DNA of 64,000 nucleotides from Terriglobus albidus. Its GTDB lineage: Bacteria; Acidobacteriota; Terriglobia; Terriglobales; Acidobacteriaceae. The notes under the pieces were generated by a model, which searched no databases, had not been told where the DNA came from, and saw only the letters and a list, made by a program, of their open reading frames with translations. Shown here piece by piece: positions 47,235 to 56,755 of the stretch (the first letter of the stretch is position 1; each line of letters starts with the position of its first letter). Where the stretch lies: NCBI RefSeq assembly GCF_025685425.1, contig NZ_JAGTAS010000018.1, positions 46,548 to 110,547 of the forward strand, in the 5' to 3' direction. The position numbers and the translations under genes are program-made.

Positions 47235-47420
47235 TCCTTCCATGAGGTTCTTTGCATTGCGTTGTCCGCGGTGTAGCAGTGGTGTCGATACTTGCGAGTC
47301 ACAGTTTTGAGGGCATCGATGTACGATGCCATTCCTCGCTTAATTGGATTATGTGCATTTCGCCGCCCGGGCTGTCGAATAAGGTTTTACGCTTTTGGGA
47401 GAATCGAAAAAGGCCTTAAT
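47235..47420 (+). pseudogene. Decayed copy of the zinc-ribbon gene
   Basis: DNA here is closely similar to the intact zinc-ribbon gene at 50444-50629 and to the sequence upstream of it (GACCGCTCTGGTATGGGG). It reads MRFFALRCPRC and then meets an early stop and frame disruptions. It is one of three copies of this unit in the 47.2-50.8 kb region. Confidence 0.65.
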
Positions 47421-47582
47421 ACTCACTGAAAATGCGTCTAGAATGCGTTCCTGCTCAATTTGACGGATGTCTTTCGGCGGGCGTCGCGGCGATAGAGTTC
47501 CAGATCGATGCTGTTCATTTTGACCGAACCGGTGAGGGAATAGAGGTAGCGGCGCGCTCTCCACCGGCATCTGACTGTGATC

Positions 47583-47939
47583 TCAACAAGAAACAACTAG
47601 ATTCAGACATTCTTGATCATCTGTGTTGATCGGAACGAAACGCATTGTCGATCGCGCGTAACAGCTTCGGTGATCGCCTCGGCATCCATGAAGTCGTTCT
47701 TGTTCGTCTTGGCGAACGGCTCCACATAATGGAGTGCCTTCCTGTTGAAGTGTCCGACCCAGAAATGCCCCTCCGCGCAGGCCACCATGCCTATCACTTC
47801 GACACGCAGGTTCGCGGTGAAGCGCAAGAGTTGGGGTGTGCGACATTTTTTTCCGCACCGCTACGCAGCCATGAAGATCAAGTCCGACCACGTGAAAACT
47901 CGTCTTGCCAAGCTCGATGCCGAGCGTCTGCAGTTCCAT
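47583..47939 (-). pseudogene. IS110-family transposase fragment
   Basis: The N-terminus reads MELQTLGIELGKTSFHVVGL, the DEDD-type opening of IS110 transposases. The family sequence continues in a second frame (MRFTANLRVEVIGM; NKNDFMDAEAITEAV) and returns to the first frame near MRFVPINTDDQ. At least two frameshifts and loss of the C-terminal domain make it inactive. Confidence 0.8.
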
Positions 47940-48146
47940 GGGATAGCTCCTCCGTTCACCCTTATACCTCATGGGTTGTGAGGTAAGGCGGCGTTGGATA
48001 GCGAGAAGCGTCGGGATAGTTGAGCAGACCTTCGAGCCAAGCGACAGCGTGGTGAGGGTTGCATTGAGCAACCGGGCTCACTCCGTGCGTTTCAAATGCG
48101 ATCGCCCTGCGAAACACATTCTTCGTTATGTCCGGTGGACCTAATT

Positions 48147-49247
48147 ATGTATACTCTTCTGCAAAACATCAGAATTATGGCGAGCACACTCGGAAAACCA
48201 CGGTTCGAAACTCTGCAAGCAGGTCGCGGAATTGCGGCAGTGCTCGTAGTAATTCATCACGCTGGAGACTATGTCGGGGCCGATGCTCGATTTTGGCACA
48301 TCCCAATCTATAAGGATCTCTTTTTTTTCGGTGCGCTTGGGGTTCAGTTCTTTTTCGTTCTTTCAGGGGCAGTGATCCTTTTGGCTCACTGGAAAGATAT
48401 CGGGAAGCCAAGAACGGCCTTGACTTATGTGCGCAAGCGCTTCAACCGCATCTATCCCATCTACTGGATCGTATTGCTGGGAATTCTTCCCGGCGTATTG
48501 ACACACCCTACGAGGACGAGCCACGGTGACCCCTGGACGATCGTTTCGTCCTTCTTGCTTGTCCATATATGCAGTCCCGAAACAGTTCTGAATGTTGGTT
48601 GGACGCTCTTCCATGAAGTTCTTTTCTACGCGGTGTTCTCGTTTCTGCTACTGAGTCGCCGGCTTGGGTCCCTCGTCATGGGTGCTTGGTTATTACTCTC
48701 CTTAGTCCAAGCGATTCAACCGTTCGGTGGAGCAATTGCACAGGCAAATCTCTCCTACCTGCACCTTCTCTTTGCAATGGGAATGGTCGCCGCATTTGCC
48801 CTTAAGCACGGGATCCGATATGGCTATCTTGCAGCTTGCATCATCGGGATAAGTTCTACACTCTATAGTTTTTTTCACGATGTTCACGGGCCTTTGGCGA
48901 GTTGCATTTCCGGCGTCGGCTTTGCATTGTTGATTTATGGTCTGGCAACCCTTGAGCAAGACGGCAAGATCAAAGTGGCACCATGGCTAAGATTCTTAGG
49001 AGACGCTTCCTATTCGATCTACCTCCTACATTTTCCTTTGCTTTCGATCACCATGCGAGCATGCTTCTCGCTGGATAAGCACGTTCACCTACCCATCCCG
49101 GTATGGTTTGTGGCGCAAATAGTTCTGGTCGGCATAGTTGGGTGCCTCTTTCACGTTTTTGTCGAGAGGCGCCTTTTGGAAAGGCTAGCGATGCGGAAAC
49201 CGCACGATCAGCTCGACACTCAAAACACAAGCCTTGCGGCCCAATAG
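48147..49247 (+). CDS. Acyltransferase 3 family membrane protein
   Basis: The 366-residue polytopic protein has the family's N-terminal motif FETLQAGRGIAAVLVVIHH with the conserved His and ten or so hydrophobic segments. Such proteins O-acylate exopolysaccharide or lipopolysaccharide sugars. ATG 48147 is preceded by GGTGGA; ATG 48177 (MASTLGK) is an alternative. It is surrounded by transposon relics and duplicated fragments, so it may have been gained by transfer. Confidence 0.82.
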   Translation: MYTLLQNIRIMASTLGKPRFETLQAGRGIAAVLVVIHHAGDYVGADARFWHIPIYKDLFFFGALGVQFFFVLSGAVILLAHWKDIGKPRTALTYVRKRFNRIYPIYWIVLLGILPGVLTHPTRTSHGDPWTIVSSFLLVHICSPETVLNVGWTLFHEVLFYAVFSFLLLSRRLGSLVMGAWLLLSLVQAIQPFGGAIAQANLSYLHLLFAMGMVAAFALKHGIRYGYLAACIIGISSTLYSFFHDVHGPLASCISGVGFALLIYGLATLEQDGKIKVAPWLRFLGDASYSIYLLHFPLLSITMRACFSLDKHVHLPIPVWFVAQIVLVGIVGCLFHVFVERRLLERLAMRKPHDQLDTQNTSLAAQ

Positions 49248-49496
49248 TACTGCGCTATAAAAAGTCCACAAGTACCGCTCAAGCACAATCCCCTTGGATC
49301 TCGGCCGTATCCATCTTGCGCTGAGGATGGCCCGCGACTGTGCCCCGAGTGGTTGCCGGTCGAGCACGTCCTCAACCTTGAAGCTGAGACCCTCATATCG
49401 GTCACGCTCACCCACGATCCAGATCGTCGTTCTCGCGCGTAGCCATCACATCTGCCTTGCGCGCGATCGCTCGGCCGGGAAGTTCGATGGGGGTTG

Positions 49497-49770
49497 AATC
49501 GGAAGTACCGTCAAAAGTCCCCACGCGGTGTGGGATGTGAAGTACCACTTGATTTTGGGTGACGAAGTATTCCTACAAAGTACTCCGCGGGTGGTGGTGG
49601 AGCGCATTCGAGATCTTCGGCGTCAGATCTGCCAAGGTCGTGATGTGATAGTGCGGGCGCTAACTGCGGTGGCACGCTCACCAGCATGTGCATGTGGTCT
49701 GCGTTCACTGCTCCCTGCGCCAAACTGGTGCAGTATATGAAGGGAAGATCGAGCCGGATAGTCGTGTAGT
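49497..49770 (+). pseudogene. IS200/IS605-type TnpA relic
   Basis: The fragment reads HAVWDVKYHLILGDEVF, the typical start of Y1 HUH transposases. Later, in another frame, it has an HVHVV segment in place of the DHVHML HUH block, followed by remnants of the helix region. Frameshifts and a stop make it inactive. Its right end runs directly into the truncated zinc-ribbon copy. Confidence 0.6.
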
Positions 49771-50010
49771 TGGGTTATGGGCATCTCATTGCAGAGACTG
49801 TCAAATGAGGTTTGATACGAGAAAGCGTAATACTCACCGAAATGAAACTAATACGCCTAGAGCGTGCTCTGGCTCAATTTGAACCAAGATCACCAAATGG
49901 ATTCCGCAGTGTGTCCCTAAGAACCCAGGCTAGGAAAAGAGCATTGGTGAAGGTATAACGTTTCCATAACCGGCCCGTTCCTGCACGAGCCGAAATAACC
50001 ATTCAATCTG
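49771..50010. pseudogene. Truncated copy of the zinc-ribbon and WecG/TagA 3' ends
   Basis: The left part matches the 3' end of the zinc-ribbon gene (CRDCQMRF). The right part (about 49882-50010) matches the last roughly 130 bases of the WecG/TagA gene on the minus strand at 50671-50800, with scattered substitutions. It appears to be a duplicated segment left by recombination. Confidence 0.75.
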
Positions 50011-50443
50011 AGAATCGGCTTCTCGAAGGTATACCATGAGATAGTTGCAATAAGCAGTGTGAGCGAGACAGCTATTGGGAATGAAAATTATATATCAAAG
50101 CAAGATGAACGAGATAAGTGCAATAGCTGATCTTACCTAAGAAGGTCATTACAGGGTTCCGCAAGATAGTGCTTTTGGGGTGCGTGCGCTTCCAACCTGA
50201 ATCCTCCAAAATGTTCTAGCTTGATCCTAGATGTTGCTACCCGATAATTTCAATTGAAAACTATTGCATCGTGATGAATGAATTCGAACTCAACCAGAAG
50301 GTACCCGAAGTCTTTTGCATTTCATGCTAGCGCTGCTTTCGTATTGTGGTTGCTTGTGATACCGTCGAGAAAAATACAGAATTTTTTCTGCAGCTACAGC
50401 AGAATGCTGCAACTTAGACCGCTCTGGTATGGGGGATTCCTTC
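50011..50443. other. Intergenic region, no supported gene
   Basis: AT-rich sequence between the duplicated fragment and the zinc-ribbon gene. I see no coding sequence or RNA gene. Confidence 0.35.
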
Positions 50444-50629
50444 ATGTGGTTCTTTGTATTGCGTTGTCCGCGATGTGGTCGCGGTGCGGATATTCGTAAA
50501 TCAACCTTTCGAGCATACGACGTCATCCCGCGCTTGATTGGGCTATATGCATTTCGCTGTAGAGACTGCCAAATGAGGTTCTACTCTTTGGGGAGAGTGG
50601 GGAAAAGACGTACGGTTCGCCGAAAATGA
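50444..50629 (+). CDS. Small zinc-ribbon protein
   Basis: The 61-residue protein has two CxxC pairs (CPRCG near the start and CRDC in the middle) and a basic C-terminus. This suggests a single zinc-ribbon fold. ATG 50444 is chosen because the related copy at 47235 keeps this start but breaks an upstream in-frame ATG. The gene lies tail-to-tail with the WecG/TagA gene. No function is known. Confidence 0.6.
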   Translation: MWFFVLRCPRCGRGADIRKSTFRAYDVIPRLIGLYAFRCRDCQMRFYSLGRVGKRRTVRRK

Positions 50630-50664
50630 TTTCCCGGCGCGCTCAAATCGAACGCGCCCGTAAT

Positions 50665-51480
50665 TCAATTTGAACCAAGATCGGCAAATGGATTCCGCAG
50701 CATGTCCCTAAGAACCCAGGCTAGGAAAAGAGCATTGGTGAAGGTATAGCGTTTCCAGAGTCGCCCCGGTTCCTGCATCAGCCGGAATAACCATTCGAAA
50801 CCCATTAAGCCGAGAGCGCGGGGGGCGCGAGTACGGGCGCCGGCCATCACATCCACCGCTAAACCGACAGCAAAAATACCTCTCACGTTCAATTTGCTCT
50901 TGTGATCAAACATCCATTTTTCTTGCTTCGGACATCCGAGGCAAACCCACACAAAATCTGTGCTGCTGTCGTTGATCATTTCGCACACTTCACGATCTTC
51001 TTCTTCGGTCAGAGGACGGAACGGGGGAGAATAATAGCCGGAAATTTGAAGACCCGGAAAATGAGTCTGCAGGTTTTGCGCAGCTTGCTCCGCTATTCCT
51101 GGTCCTCCTCCATAAATGAAGTGACGGTAGCCGAGTTGGACACCCTGAGCACAAAATGCGGGCATAAAGTCAGGGCCGCTCGTGCGTGACAGCCCGCCTT
51201 TTGCTTGGCGGTTACCAATCCAGGCAACTGGGGCACCATCCGGGCAGTTCATGTCTGTTTCAGCAAGAATCGCCCGAAGATGTTCATCTTTTCGCGCCTC
51301 GACCACCATGTGCACTGTCGTGAAAGCGGCCATATGCGCGTTTCCGGGACGCACATCCCAAGTATTGGCGAAGTCGATCGCGTCCTGCATCGATAGAACG
51401 GCGATTGGAACATCCAATACGTCCACTTTTTCCGGCGCACTCTTCCTCGAACTCAAGTTGTTCTCCAACGAGGTAACCAT
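50665..51480 (-). CDS. WecG/TagA/CpsF-family glycosyltransferase (GT26)
   Basis: The 271-residue product shows the family blocks GAPVAWIGNRQAKGG, YGGGPGIAEQAAQNL, VCLGCPKQEKWM and GVGLAVDVMAG-like AVGLAVDVMAGAR. It is typical of enzymes that transfer ManNAcA, ManNAc or glucosyl residues to lipid-linked intermediates. It is probably the glycosyltransferase for an early or branching sugar of the polymer. A second copy of its 3' end lies 750 bases away. Confidence 0.9.
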   Translation of the reverse strand: MVTSLENNLSSRKSAPEKVDVLDVPIAVLSMQDAIDFANTWDVRPGNAHMAAFTTVHMVVEARKDEHLRAILAETDMNCPDGAPVAWIGNRQAKGGLSRTSGPDFMPAFCAQGVQLGYRHFIYGGGPGIAEQAAQNLQTHFPGLQISGYYSPPFRPLTEEEDREVCEMINDSSTDFVWVCLGCPKQEKWMFDHKSKLNVRGIFAVGLAVDVMAGARTRAPRALGLMGFEWLFRLMQEPGRLWKRYTFTNALFLAWVLRDMLRNPFADLGSN

Positions 51481-51799
51481 AGGCTAGTAGGAATAATGGC
51501 AAGTCAAATAAGCACGCGCAAGCGAGCGAATACAGAAACCTGCATTTCAATCTTGTCGTGCGGCTAAATTTGCCATTTTCATCCTACAACGATATGGATG
51601 GCAAGTTCAAGTGAAATGCCGGTGAAAACCTCTAAATCGCAATGCTCCAACGGCCCATTACCTGTAAGGACTAAAGCTGTTCCGACGCCCATCTCTCTAT
51701 CGCAGTGACACCGCGATAGCGCAATAGGAATAAGAGCAATGGGCGTCGAGCTCGCTCGATTTGTTGATTGCTTGCTTCCGTAACGACAGGTGATGCCGC
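51481..51799. other. Intergenic region with a short hairpin
   Basis: No gene is seen. An inverted repeat (CTATCGC / GCGATAG) lies at about 51698-51720. A promoter for the minus-strand WecG/TagA gene is expected near 51500. Confidence 0.35.
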
Positions 51800-52066
51800 T
51801 CAAGATAGCCCGAGAGCTCCGATGATAGCGGGAAGTTCCGGGACGGAAACAGGACACGAGCCGCGAGGGACGGAGGGCGTTGTTCGACTCAGGGACGCAA
51901 CAATCGCCGCGAGGTGAGCTTCGTCGCACCAGACACGGTTCGACTCTCTCCCGTCCGGATATATCAGATTTGCGTGGAAATAACCCTTTTGCGCTTTGCT
52001 CCAATTCAAATGTGCGCCGACAGGAGCTTCATGCGTGAAAAGTTTTGTCTCTGGGGATAGGCTCAA
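51800..52066 (-). CDS. Small hypothetical protein
   Basis: This 88-residue frame starts at TTG with AGGGAG 8 bases upstream. It has mixed charged and hydrophobic composition (SKAQKGYFHANLIYPDGRESN). No family is recognised. It may form a small operon with the next upstream minus-strand genes. Confidence 0.45.
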   Translation of the reverse strand: MSLSPETKLFTHEAPVGAHLNWSKAQKGYFHANLIYPDGRESNRVWCDEAHLAAIVASLSRTTPSVPRGSCPVSVPELPAIIGALGLS

Positions 52067-52115
52067 CTCTTTGACTCCCTCTAAAGTGATTATTTAGCTT
52101 GCAAGGGCCCTTATG

Positions 52116-52391
52116 TCACAGCATTCTCGAAACAAATGAATGATCTGCAATCCGCTCGTACAAGACGATAACGTCTGGTTCGCTTGGGTCTCTGACGACG
52201 CCTACGCAATGCGAGACATGTAAAATCCGAACTTGTCTTTTTGATGGAGGTAGCCGCCAAAGACATCCTGCCCGAGGAAGAGCATCGATACGGTACAGGT
52301 ACAATTCGCCGTCGAGATCGATGTATCCTGGTGGATCGGTAATATCGCGAAACTGAACAGAAAACATCTCAGCGAGCTGGTGTGATGTCAT
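52116..52391 (-). CDS. Small hypothetical protein
   Basis: This 91-residue protein starts at ATG 52391 (MTSHQLAEMFSVQFRD), or possibly further upstream at 52466. It has a compact beta-rich composition (GYIDLDGELYLYRIDAL). No family is recognised and the ribosome-binding site is weak. Confidence 0.4.
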   Translation of the reverse strand: MTSHQLAEMFSVQFRDITDPPGYIDLDGELYLYRIDALPRAGCLWRLPPSKRQVRILHVSHCVGVVRDPSEPDVIVLYERIADHSFVSRML

Positions 52392-52509
52392 GATTGGCTC
52401 ACGATTGCAAGTGTGAGAAGGTTGTCGTACTTGCGGCCAAGCGTTTATGTCAAGAGATGCTAGCACGCTTTACGACCGTGAGCAAGAGACCAATTCAGCA
52501 CCGTAGGGC

Positions 52510-52659
52510 CTATCGAAAATAACAGAAAACAAGCAGCCCGAGCATTCCAGCAAGGAATGAGTACCACCAAGGGATACGAGATGCCTCTTCTGCTTCGCAA
52601 TAGCCGCAAAATCGATCGTAGAAGTTTGCAGGATAGCCACACTCCGTGCAGGTCCACAT
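52510..52659 (-). CDS. Mini zinc-ribbon membrane protein
   Basis: This 49-residue product begins MWTCTECGYPANF, has a second Cys pair FCGYC and ends in a hydrophobic helix (SFLAGMLGLLVFCYF). The layout is a membrane-anchored zinc ribbon. GGGGGAA lies upstream of the ATG. The function is unknown. Confidence 0.5.
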   Translation of the reverse strand: MWTCTECGYPANFYDRFCGYCEAEEASRIPWWYSFLAGMLGLLVFCYFR

Positions 52660-52946
52660 CAAACCAAATTCCCCCAAATGGATTTTCGACTATGGTGAGT
52701 CTAAAAGAAATCAATGCAACGTGCTGATCGTTCGTGAAAATTTGACAAAGGCATTGAGTTTGTTTACCTACCATGACATGGGGTGCTATTGAAACAGCAT
52801 CAAGCGGACGTGAGATGCGGGCATGTGCATGCAGTGCACGTCTTCTAAGTTGGTGATACGCACTTAGCTAATGCACTATTCCACCGAGTAGCGCAATAAT
52901 CTATGATGCTGACTTCAATTATTTAAGGTTCTCATACAGGCAAGGG

Positions 52947-54569
52947 ATGATGATCAAGCTACGCGACGCGCTCAACTACTCTCCAATAGAACTGAAATTC
53001 GGCACAAGCGGACGAAGGGGAAAAGTTTTAGACCTCACTCAGCTTGAGATCTATGTCAATGTGCGAGGTGAGCTAGAATTCCTTAAGACACTCGGCTTAG
53101 TCGATGGTGGCATACGCTCCGGAGATCATGTCTTCGTGGGGTACGACCTTCGCCCTAGCTCATGTTTCGTGATGCCTAAATATGATGGCCGCGGAGGGAT
53201 CGTACAGGCTGTCGTTGCTGCTATAGAGGATTCCGGCTTGCATCCTACGAATCTCGGCGTGCTTCCGACGCCCGCTTTGGCTCTAACGGGCTGGAAAAAC
53301 CGATCAGCAAGCATCATGGTGACTGGAAGTCATATTCCTTTCGATTGGAATGGCTACAAGCTCAATACGTCAACGGGCGAGTTGTTGAAGGAGCATGAGG
53401 CGCCGATCTCTGAGCACGTGAACCGGATCCGCTCAGCTTGTTATGAGAGTTCTCTGAACTCAAGCATCTTTGACGATCGCGGTATGCTGCGCTCCCTCAG
53501 GCAGATTGATTCGGAAACGCGGGGATTTCCGAATCTCTATCGTGATCGTTTTGTTGATGCCTTTGGAGGCTTGCTTTTGAAGGGGACCAAGATCCTCTTT
53601 TACGAACACTCTTCAGCCGGTCGGGATCTCTATCCGGCGATACTGGAAGAACTTGGAGCGCATGTACTCAGGACCGGGAGGACCGAAGAGTTTTTGCCGG
53701 TTGATACAGAGAATCTTCAACAGGAAATGCTGTCGTCATTGCAGAATCTCGCAGACGAAGCTGCAAAGAATGGGTTTTATGCAGATGTCGTCGTCTCGGC
53801 CGACGGAGATGCGGATAGACCAGTTCTGCTGAGCTGTGAAAATGGTCGACTGCGTTTCATCCCGGGAGACATTCTTGGCGTCCTTGCCGCGAGCTACCTG
53901 GATCCTGACGCGATTGCCGTACCGATCAGTTGTAACGATGCTATCGATCAAAGTAGTCTCGCTGGAGCTCTCTTGCCTAAAACCAAGATTGGATCTCCAT
54001 ACGTAATCAGTGCAATTGAACGAGCGAAAGCTGCCGGCCGTAGCCGGGTCTGCGGCTGGGAGCCCAACGGAGGATTCATTGTTGGCACGGAATTCCCGCT
54101 TGATTCTGGTACTTTAGCTCCCCTGCCGACGCGGGATGCACTTCTGCCTATCGTTGCGACCCTGCTGCTGGCGAAAAGAGAAAACGCCTCAGTTGGGACT
54201 TTGGCCGACCGGTTACCTCCCCGCTTTGGCTGTGCGGGATTAGTTAAAGAGATTCCTCGTTCCGTCGGAGCTTCCTTGCTCCGCGAGATCTCGATGGAAC
54301 TAGAATCAAAGCAGGTGGGCGTAGACGAATGTGGCTCCCTACTATTTGTCGTGCCCGATATATTTGAAAGCCTCATAGGAACCGATCTGACAGATGGTGT
54401 ACGCCTGACGTCCGGCAAGGGAGAGATCTTGCATTTGCGACCATCTGGAAATGCAGATGAATTTCGCGTCTATGCAGTGGCCGATACTCCTAACCGCGCC
54501 CAGGAGATTCTCAAGATTGCGTTGCAGGGCGTTGGCATTTTTAAACGAAGCGCTTCTGCAGGTGTCTAA
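52947..54569 (+). CDS. manB: Phosphomannomutase/phosphoglucomutase family
   Basis: The 540-residue alpha-D-phosphohexomutase has the phosphoserine loop TGSHIPFDWNG near residue 130, the metal-binding loop SADGDADRPVL and the sugar-binding loop EPNGGF. It interconverts hexose-6-phosphate and hexose-1-phosphate. With manC nearby it most likely supplies mannose-1-phosphate for GDP-mannose, but phosphoglucomutase activity cannot be excluded. The phospho-serine context is TGSHIP rather than TASHNP. The start may be the ATG three bases downstream. Confidence 0.82.
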   Translation: MMIKLRDALNYSPIELKFGTSGRRGKVLDLTQLEIYVNVRGELEFLKTLGLVDGGIRSGDHVFVGYDLRPSSCFVMPKYDGRGGIVQAVVAAIEDSGLHPTNLGVLPTPALALTGWKNRSASIMVTGSHIPFDWNGYKLNTSTGELLKEHEAPISEHVNRIRSACYESSLNSSIFDDRGMLRSLRQIDSETRGFPNLYRDRFVDAFGGLLLKGTKILFYEHSSAGRDLYPAILEELGAHVLRTGRTEEFLPVDTENLQQEMLSSLQNLADEAAKNGFYADVVVSADGDADRPVLLSCENGRLRFIPGDILGVLAASYLDPDAIAVPISCNDAIDQSSLAGALLPKTKIGSPYVISAIERAKAAGRSRVCGWEPNGGFIVGTEFPLDSGTLAPLPTRDALLPIVATLLLAKRENASVGTLADRLPPRFGCAGLVKEIPRSVGASLLREISMELESKQVGVDECGSLLFVVPDIFESLIGTDLTDGVRLTSGKGEILHLRPSGNADEFRVYAVADTPNRAQEILKIALQGVGIFKRSASAGV

Positions 54570-54837
54570 GTTTCGCCTTCTATAGCTAAATTGAGTGGGA
54601 CAATGTGCGGGGTTCCCGGTAGGAGGGCGCATATTGATCCCACCTGCAAGCATCACTGTTCGAATGCCTTGCTGGTTTACGATATCCAAGGTTTATTAAT
54701 AGCCCGCCTCAATGGCAGAAATTACCATATCGGTACTATGGCAATGTTCGAATACGAGCAATACCACCGCAAAAGGATTGCTTGGGATAAAAATCTTGAC
54801 CTAAGGAGCGAGTAACAGGTAACTAAGACTCATTTCG

Positions 54838-55092
54838 CTAGAGGGGAGTGATATCGAGGGTAAAAACACGCCCTGCCTTCAGACCTATGCTGCCAACGAG
54901 CGTTCGGAGCGCACGTGCATTTCTCCCATCTTTGCCAATGATTGCCCCAGCGTCTCGCTTCGTCGCACGCACTTCGATAAGAGTGTGCCTATTGGGCTGA
55001 GGAATCGCATCGATTACCAACTGATTCTTATCCTCGATAAGGCAAATGATGATTGATCGAAGAGCGTGAAGTATTTCCGACGTAGTATCCAT
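54838..55092 (-). CDS. KH-domain RNA-binding protein, KhpA-like
   Basis: The 84-residue protein is a single KH domain with the signature GAIIGKDGRNARALRTLV. Stand-alone small KH proteins such as KhpA bind RNA. Its place between ManB and ManC is unusual because KhpA usually lies with rpsP/rimM. A paralogue with its own role, or a displaced copy, is possible. Confidence 0.75.
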   Translation of the reverse strand: MDTTSEILHALRSIIICLIEDKNQLVIDAIPQPNRHTLIEVRATKRDAGAIIGKDGRNARALRTLVGSIGLKAGRVFTLDITPL

Positions 55093-55218
55093 GATTCGTC
55101 TCCATAATAAATAATGAGACCGTATTAGCTACAAAATACATAGGACCCAGCCTCAGAATCTGGACCCGAGGCATCTATCTACCTGATTCGGCGAACACGG
55201 GAACTGATACCGATTGCT

Positions 55219-56358
55219 TCAGATCATTTCTCTTCTTCCTCGCTCTTGCAGCGCCTTTACTACTTTGCCGACATCCTGTGAGCATTCCAGTGTGGTGACC
55301 AGGAGAGCGTCATCAGTCTGCACAATGACCAATCCGTCGACTCCGACAAGTGCGACAGTGAGATCCTTGGCGTATACATAGTTTCCTCTAGCGTTTAGCG
55401 AAACCAGGCCTGACCCGTCAACCACGTTGCCATGGAGGTCGCAGCCAGGTGCTGCAATAGATCGTCTGTGTTCGTGTAGTGCCGCCCAAGAGCCAAGATC
55501 ATTCCATCCGAACTCCGCGGGGATGCAGAAGATGCCGGAAGCTCGTTCGCCTTTGCCGGAACGAGGCTCGAGCACTGCATAGTCGATAGAGATGTTTTCA
55601 CATTCCGGGTACAGCCGCGCAAATACTTCCTCGAAATGAGGAGATCCGAAAGCGCTTGCGATTTCAGTAAGTTTCGCCGCGATCTGTGGTGCATGCTCGC
55701 GGAGTGAATTCACCAGCGTCCGTGCAGTCCAAAGAAAGATCCCACTATTCCAGGCATAGCGTCCGGTAGCTACAAATTCGGAAGCTGTTCGCTTGTCCGG
55801 CTTTTCGGTGAAACGTTGTACCTGCCGCACTGGCAAAGGCAGACCATAAGTCGGCAGGGCAACATCGCCTTGCTCGATGTAGCCATACCCAGTCTCCGGC
55901 CGAGTAGGCGGGACGCCCATAACAACAATGTTGTCTCCTGCCCAAGCGACGGCGATACCTGCTTGCAAGGCAGCAGCAAAACGATCCGCATCTCTTACGA
56001 CGTGATCAGCTGGGAAGATCCCTATTACCGTTTCGGGGTCCTCGCGCTCAATTAGGAACGCGGCAAGGCCACAAGCTGGCGCCGTATTGCGAGCCGCCGG
56101 CTCAGAGATAATATGCTGTGTCGGGACATCCGGTAGTTGCGTGCGGATCTGTTCTGCAAGCATCGGGTTAGTAATGACATGGATGTTTTTGCGCTCCGTG
56201 ATGAGTGCGAGCCTATCCACGGTCTGTTGAATCATCGTTCGTTCGCCATCGAGTGCTAAGACCTGTTTGGCTCTCGACTTTCTGCTCCGAGGCCAAAATC
56301 GAGTACCGCTGCCGCCCGCGAGAATTACCGGAATAAAATTCGCAATATTAGAAGACAT
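55219..56358 (-). CDS. manC: Mannose-1-phosphate guanylyltransferase
   Basis: The 379-residue nucleotidyltransferase opens with FIPVILAGGSGTRFWPRSR, the GTP-binding signature. It carries the FPADHVV block and the sugar-binding EFGWNDLGSWAAL region. It makes GDP-mannose from GTP and mannose-1-phosphate. The product lacks the fused isomerase domain of type II ManC/AlgA. With manB, gmd and fcl this completes GDP-L-fucose synthesis from mannose-6-phosphate within the window. Confidence 0.93.
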   Translation of the reverse strand: MSSNIANFIPVILAGGSGTRFWPRSRKSRAKQVLALDGERTMIQQTVDRLALITERKNIHVITNPMLAEQIRTQLPDVPTQHIISEPAARNTAPACGLAAFLIEREDPETVIGIFPADHVVRDADRFAAALQAGIAVAWAGDNIVVMGVPPTRPETGYGYIEQGDVALPTYGLPLPVRQVQRFTEKPDKRTASEFVATGRYAWNSGIFLWTARTLVNSLREHAPQIAAKLTEIASAFGSPHFEEVFARLYPECENISIDYAVLEPRSGKGERASGIFCIPAEFGWNDLGSWAALHEHRRSIAAPGCDLHGNVVDGSGLVSLNARGNYVYAKDLTVALVGVDGLVIVQTDDALLVTTLECSQDVGKVVKALQERGRREMI

Positions 56359-56589
56359 TGCTTTCCCTATGCATTCAGTGCAGAATAAGATTCGTTGATA
56401 CCTGCGGTAGGGAAGTGCCTATCACAAGTAGCCAAAATTTGCTCCTGTAGTAGAAGCATCGCCAGTATCGTTCATGCTACGATGCAGCGTGATATCAGAG
56501 AAGTGAATAATCGCAAATCTGTGTTCGAAGTACCGGACCAGGTGACGATATTTTTGTTTACCGCTCCCGAGTAATGCCTAGGAAAGCGA

Positions 56590-56730
56590 ATACTGCCCCG
56601 ATATAGGTGAGCGCCCCGTCCAGGGGGCGCTCAAAGGTCGCTCAATGAGCGGAGCCTTACGACGAAAGCTTACTGGGAATAGCCGGGCAATCGCCGCTCA
56701 AGTACACTTCCAATAGACTACTTTTTCAGG
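56590..56730. ncRNA. Candidate structured RNA (possible tracrRNA or leader) before cas9
   Basis: It contains a perfect 9-bp hairpin at 56609-56632, the palindrome CGCTCAATGAGCG at 56639-56651, and complementary GAGCGG / CCGCTC at 56647-56652 and 56694-56699. CAATAGACTAC is followed by TTTTT at 56722. CAATAGACTAC can pair, with a 2-base bulge, to GTAGTCGCTATTG in the hairpin behind cas9. These are features expected of a small RNA, but expression and identity are unproven. Confidence 0.35.
56689..56729 (-). repeat. Left inverted repeat flanking cas9
   Basis: Read on the minus strand this segment shares CTGAAAA, GTAGTC..TATTG and the exact 14-mer GTGTACTTGAGCGG followed by .GATT with the plus-strand sequence at 60094-60164. 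It forms an inverted repeat pair around cas9. Confidence 0.7.
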
Positions 56731-56755
56731 AAAGTTTGCGTCAAGGATAATTCGT

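Larger units (their letters stand above)
56359..56755. other. Divergent intergenic region upstream of cas9
   Basis: The stretch holds promoters for manC and cas9 and the structured segment described separately. No gene is seen. Confidence 0.5.
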
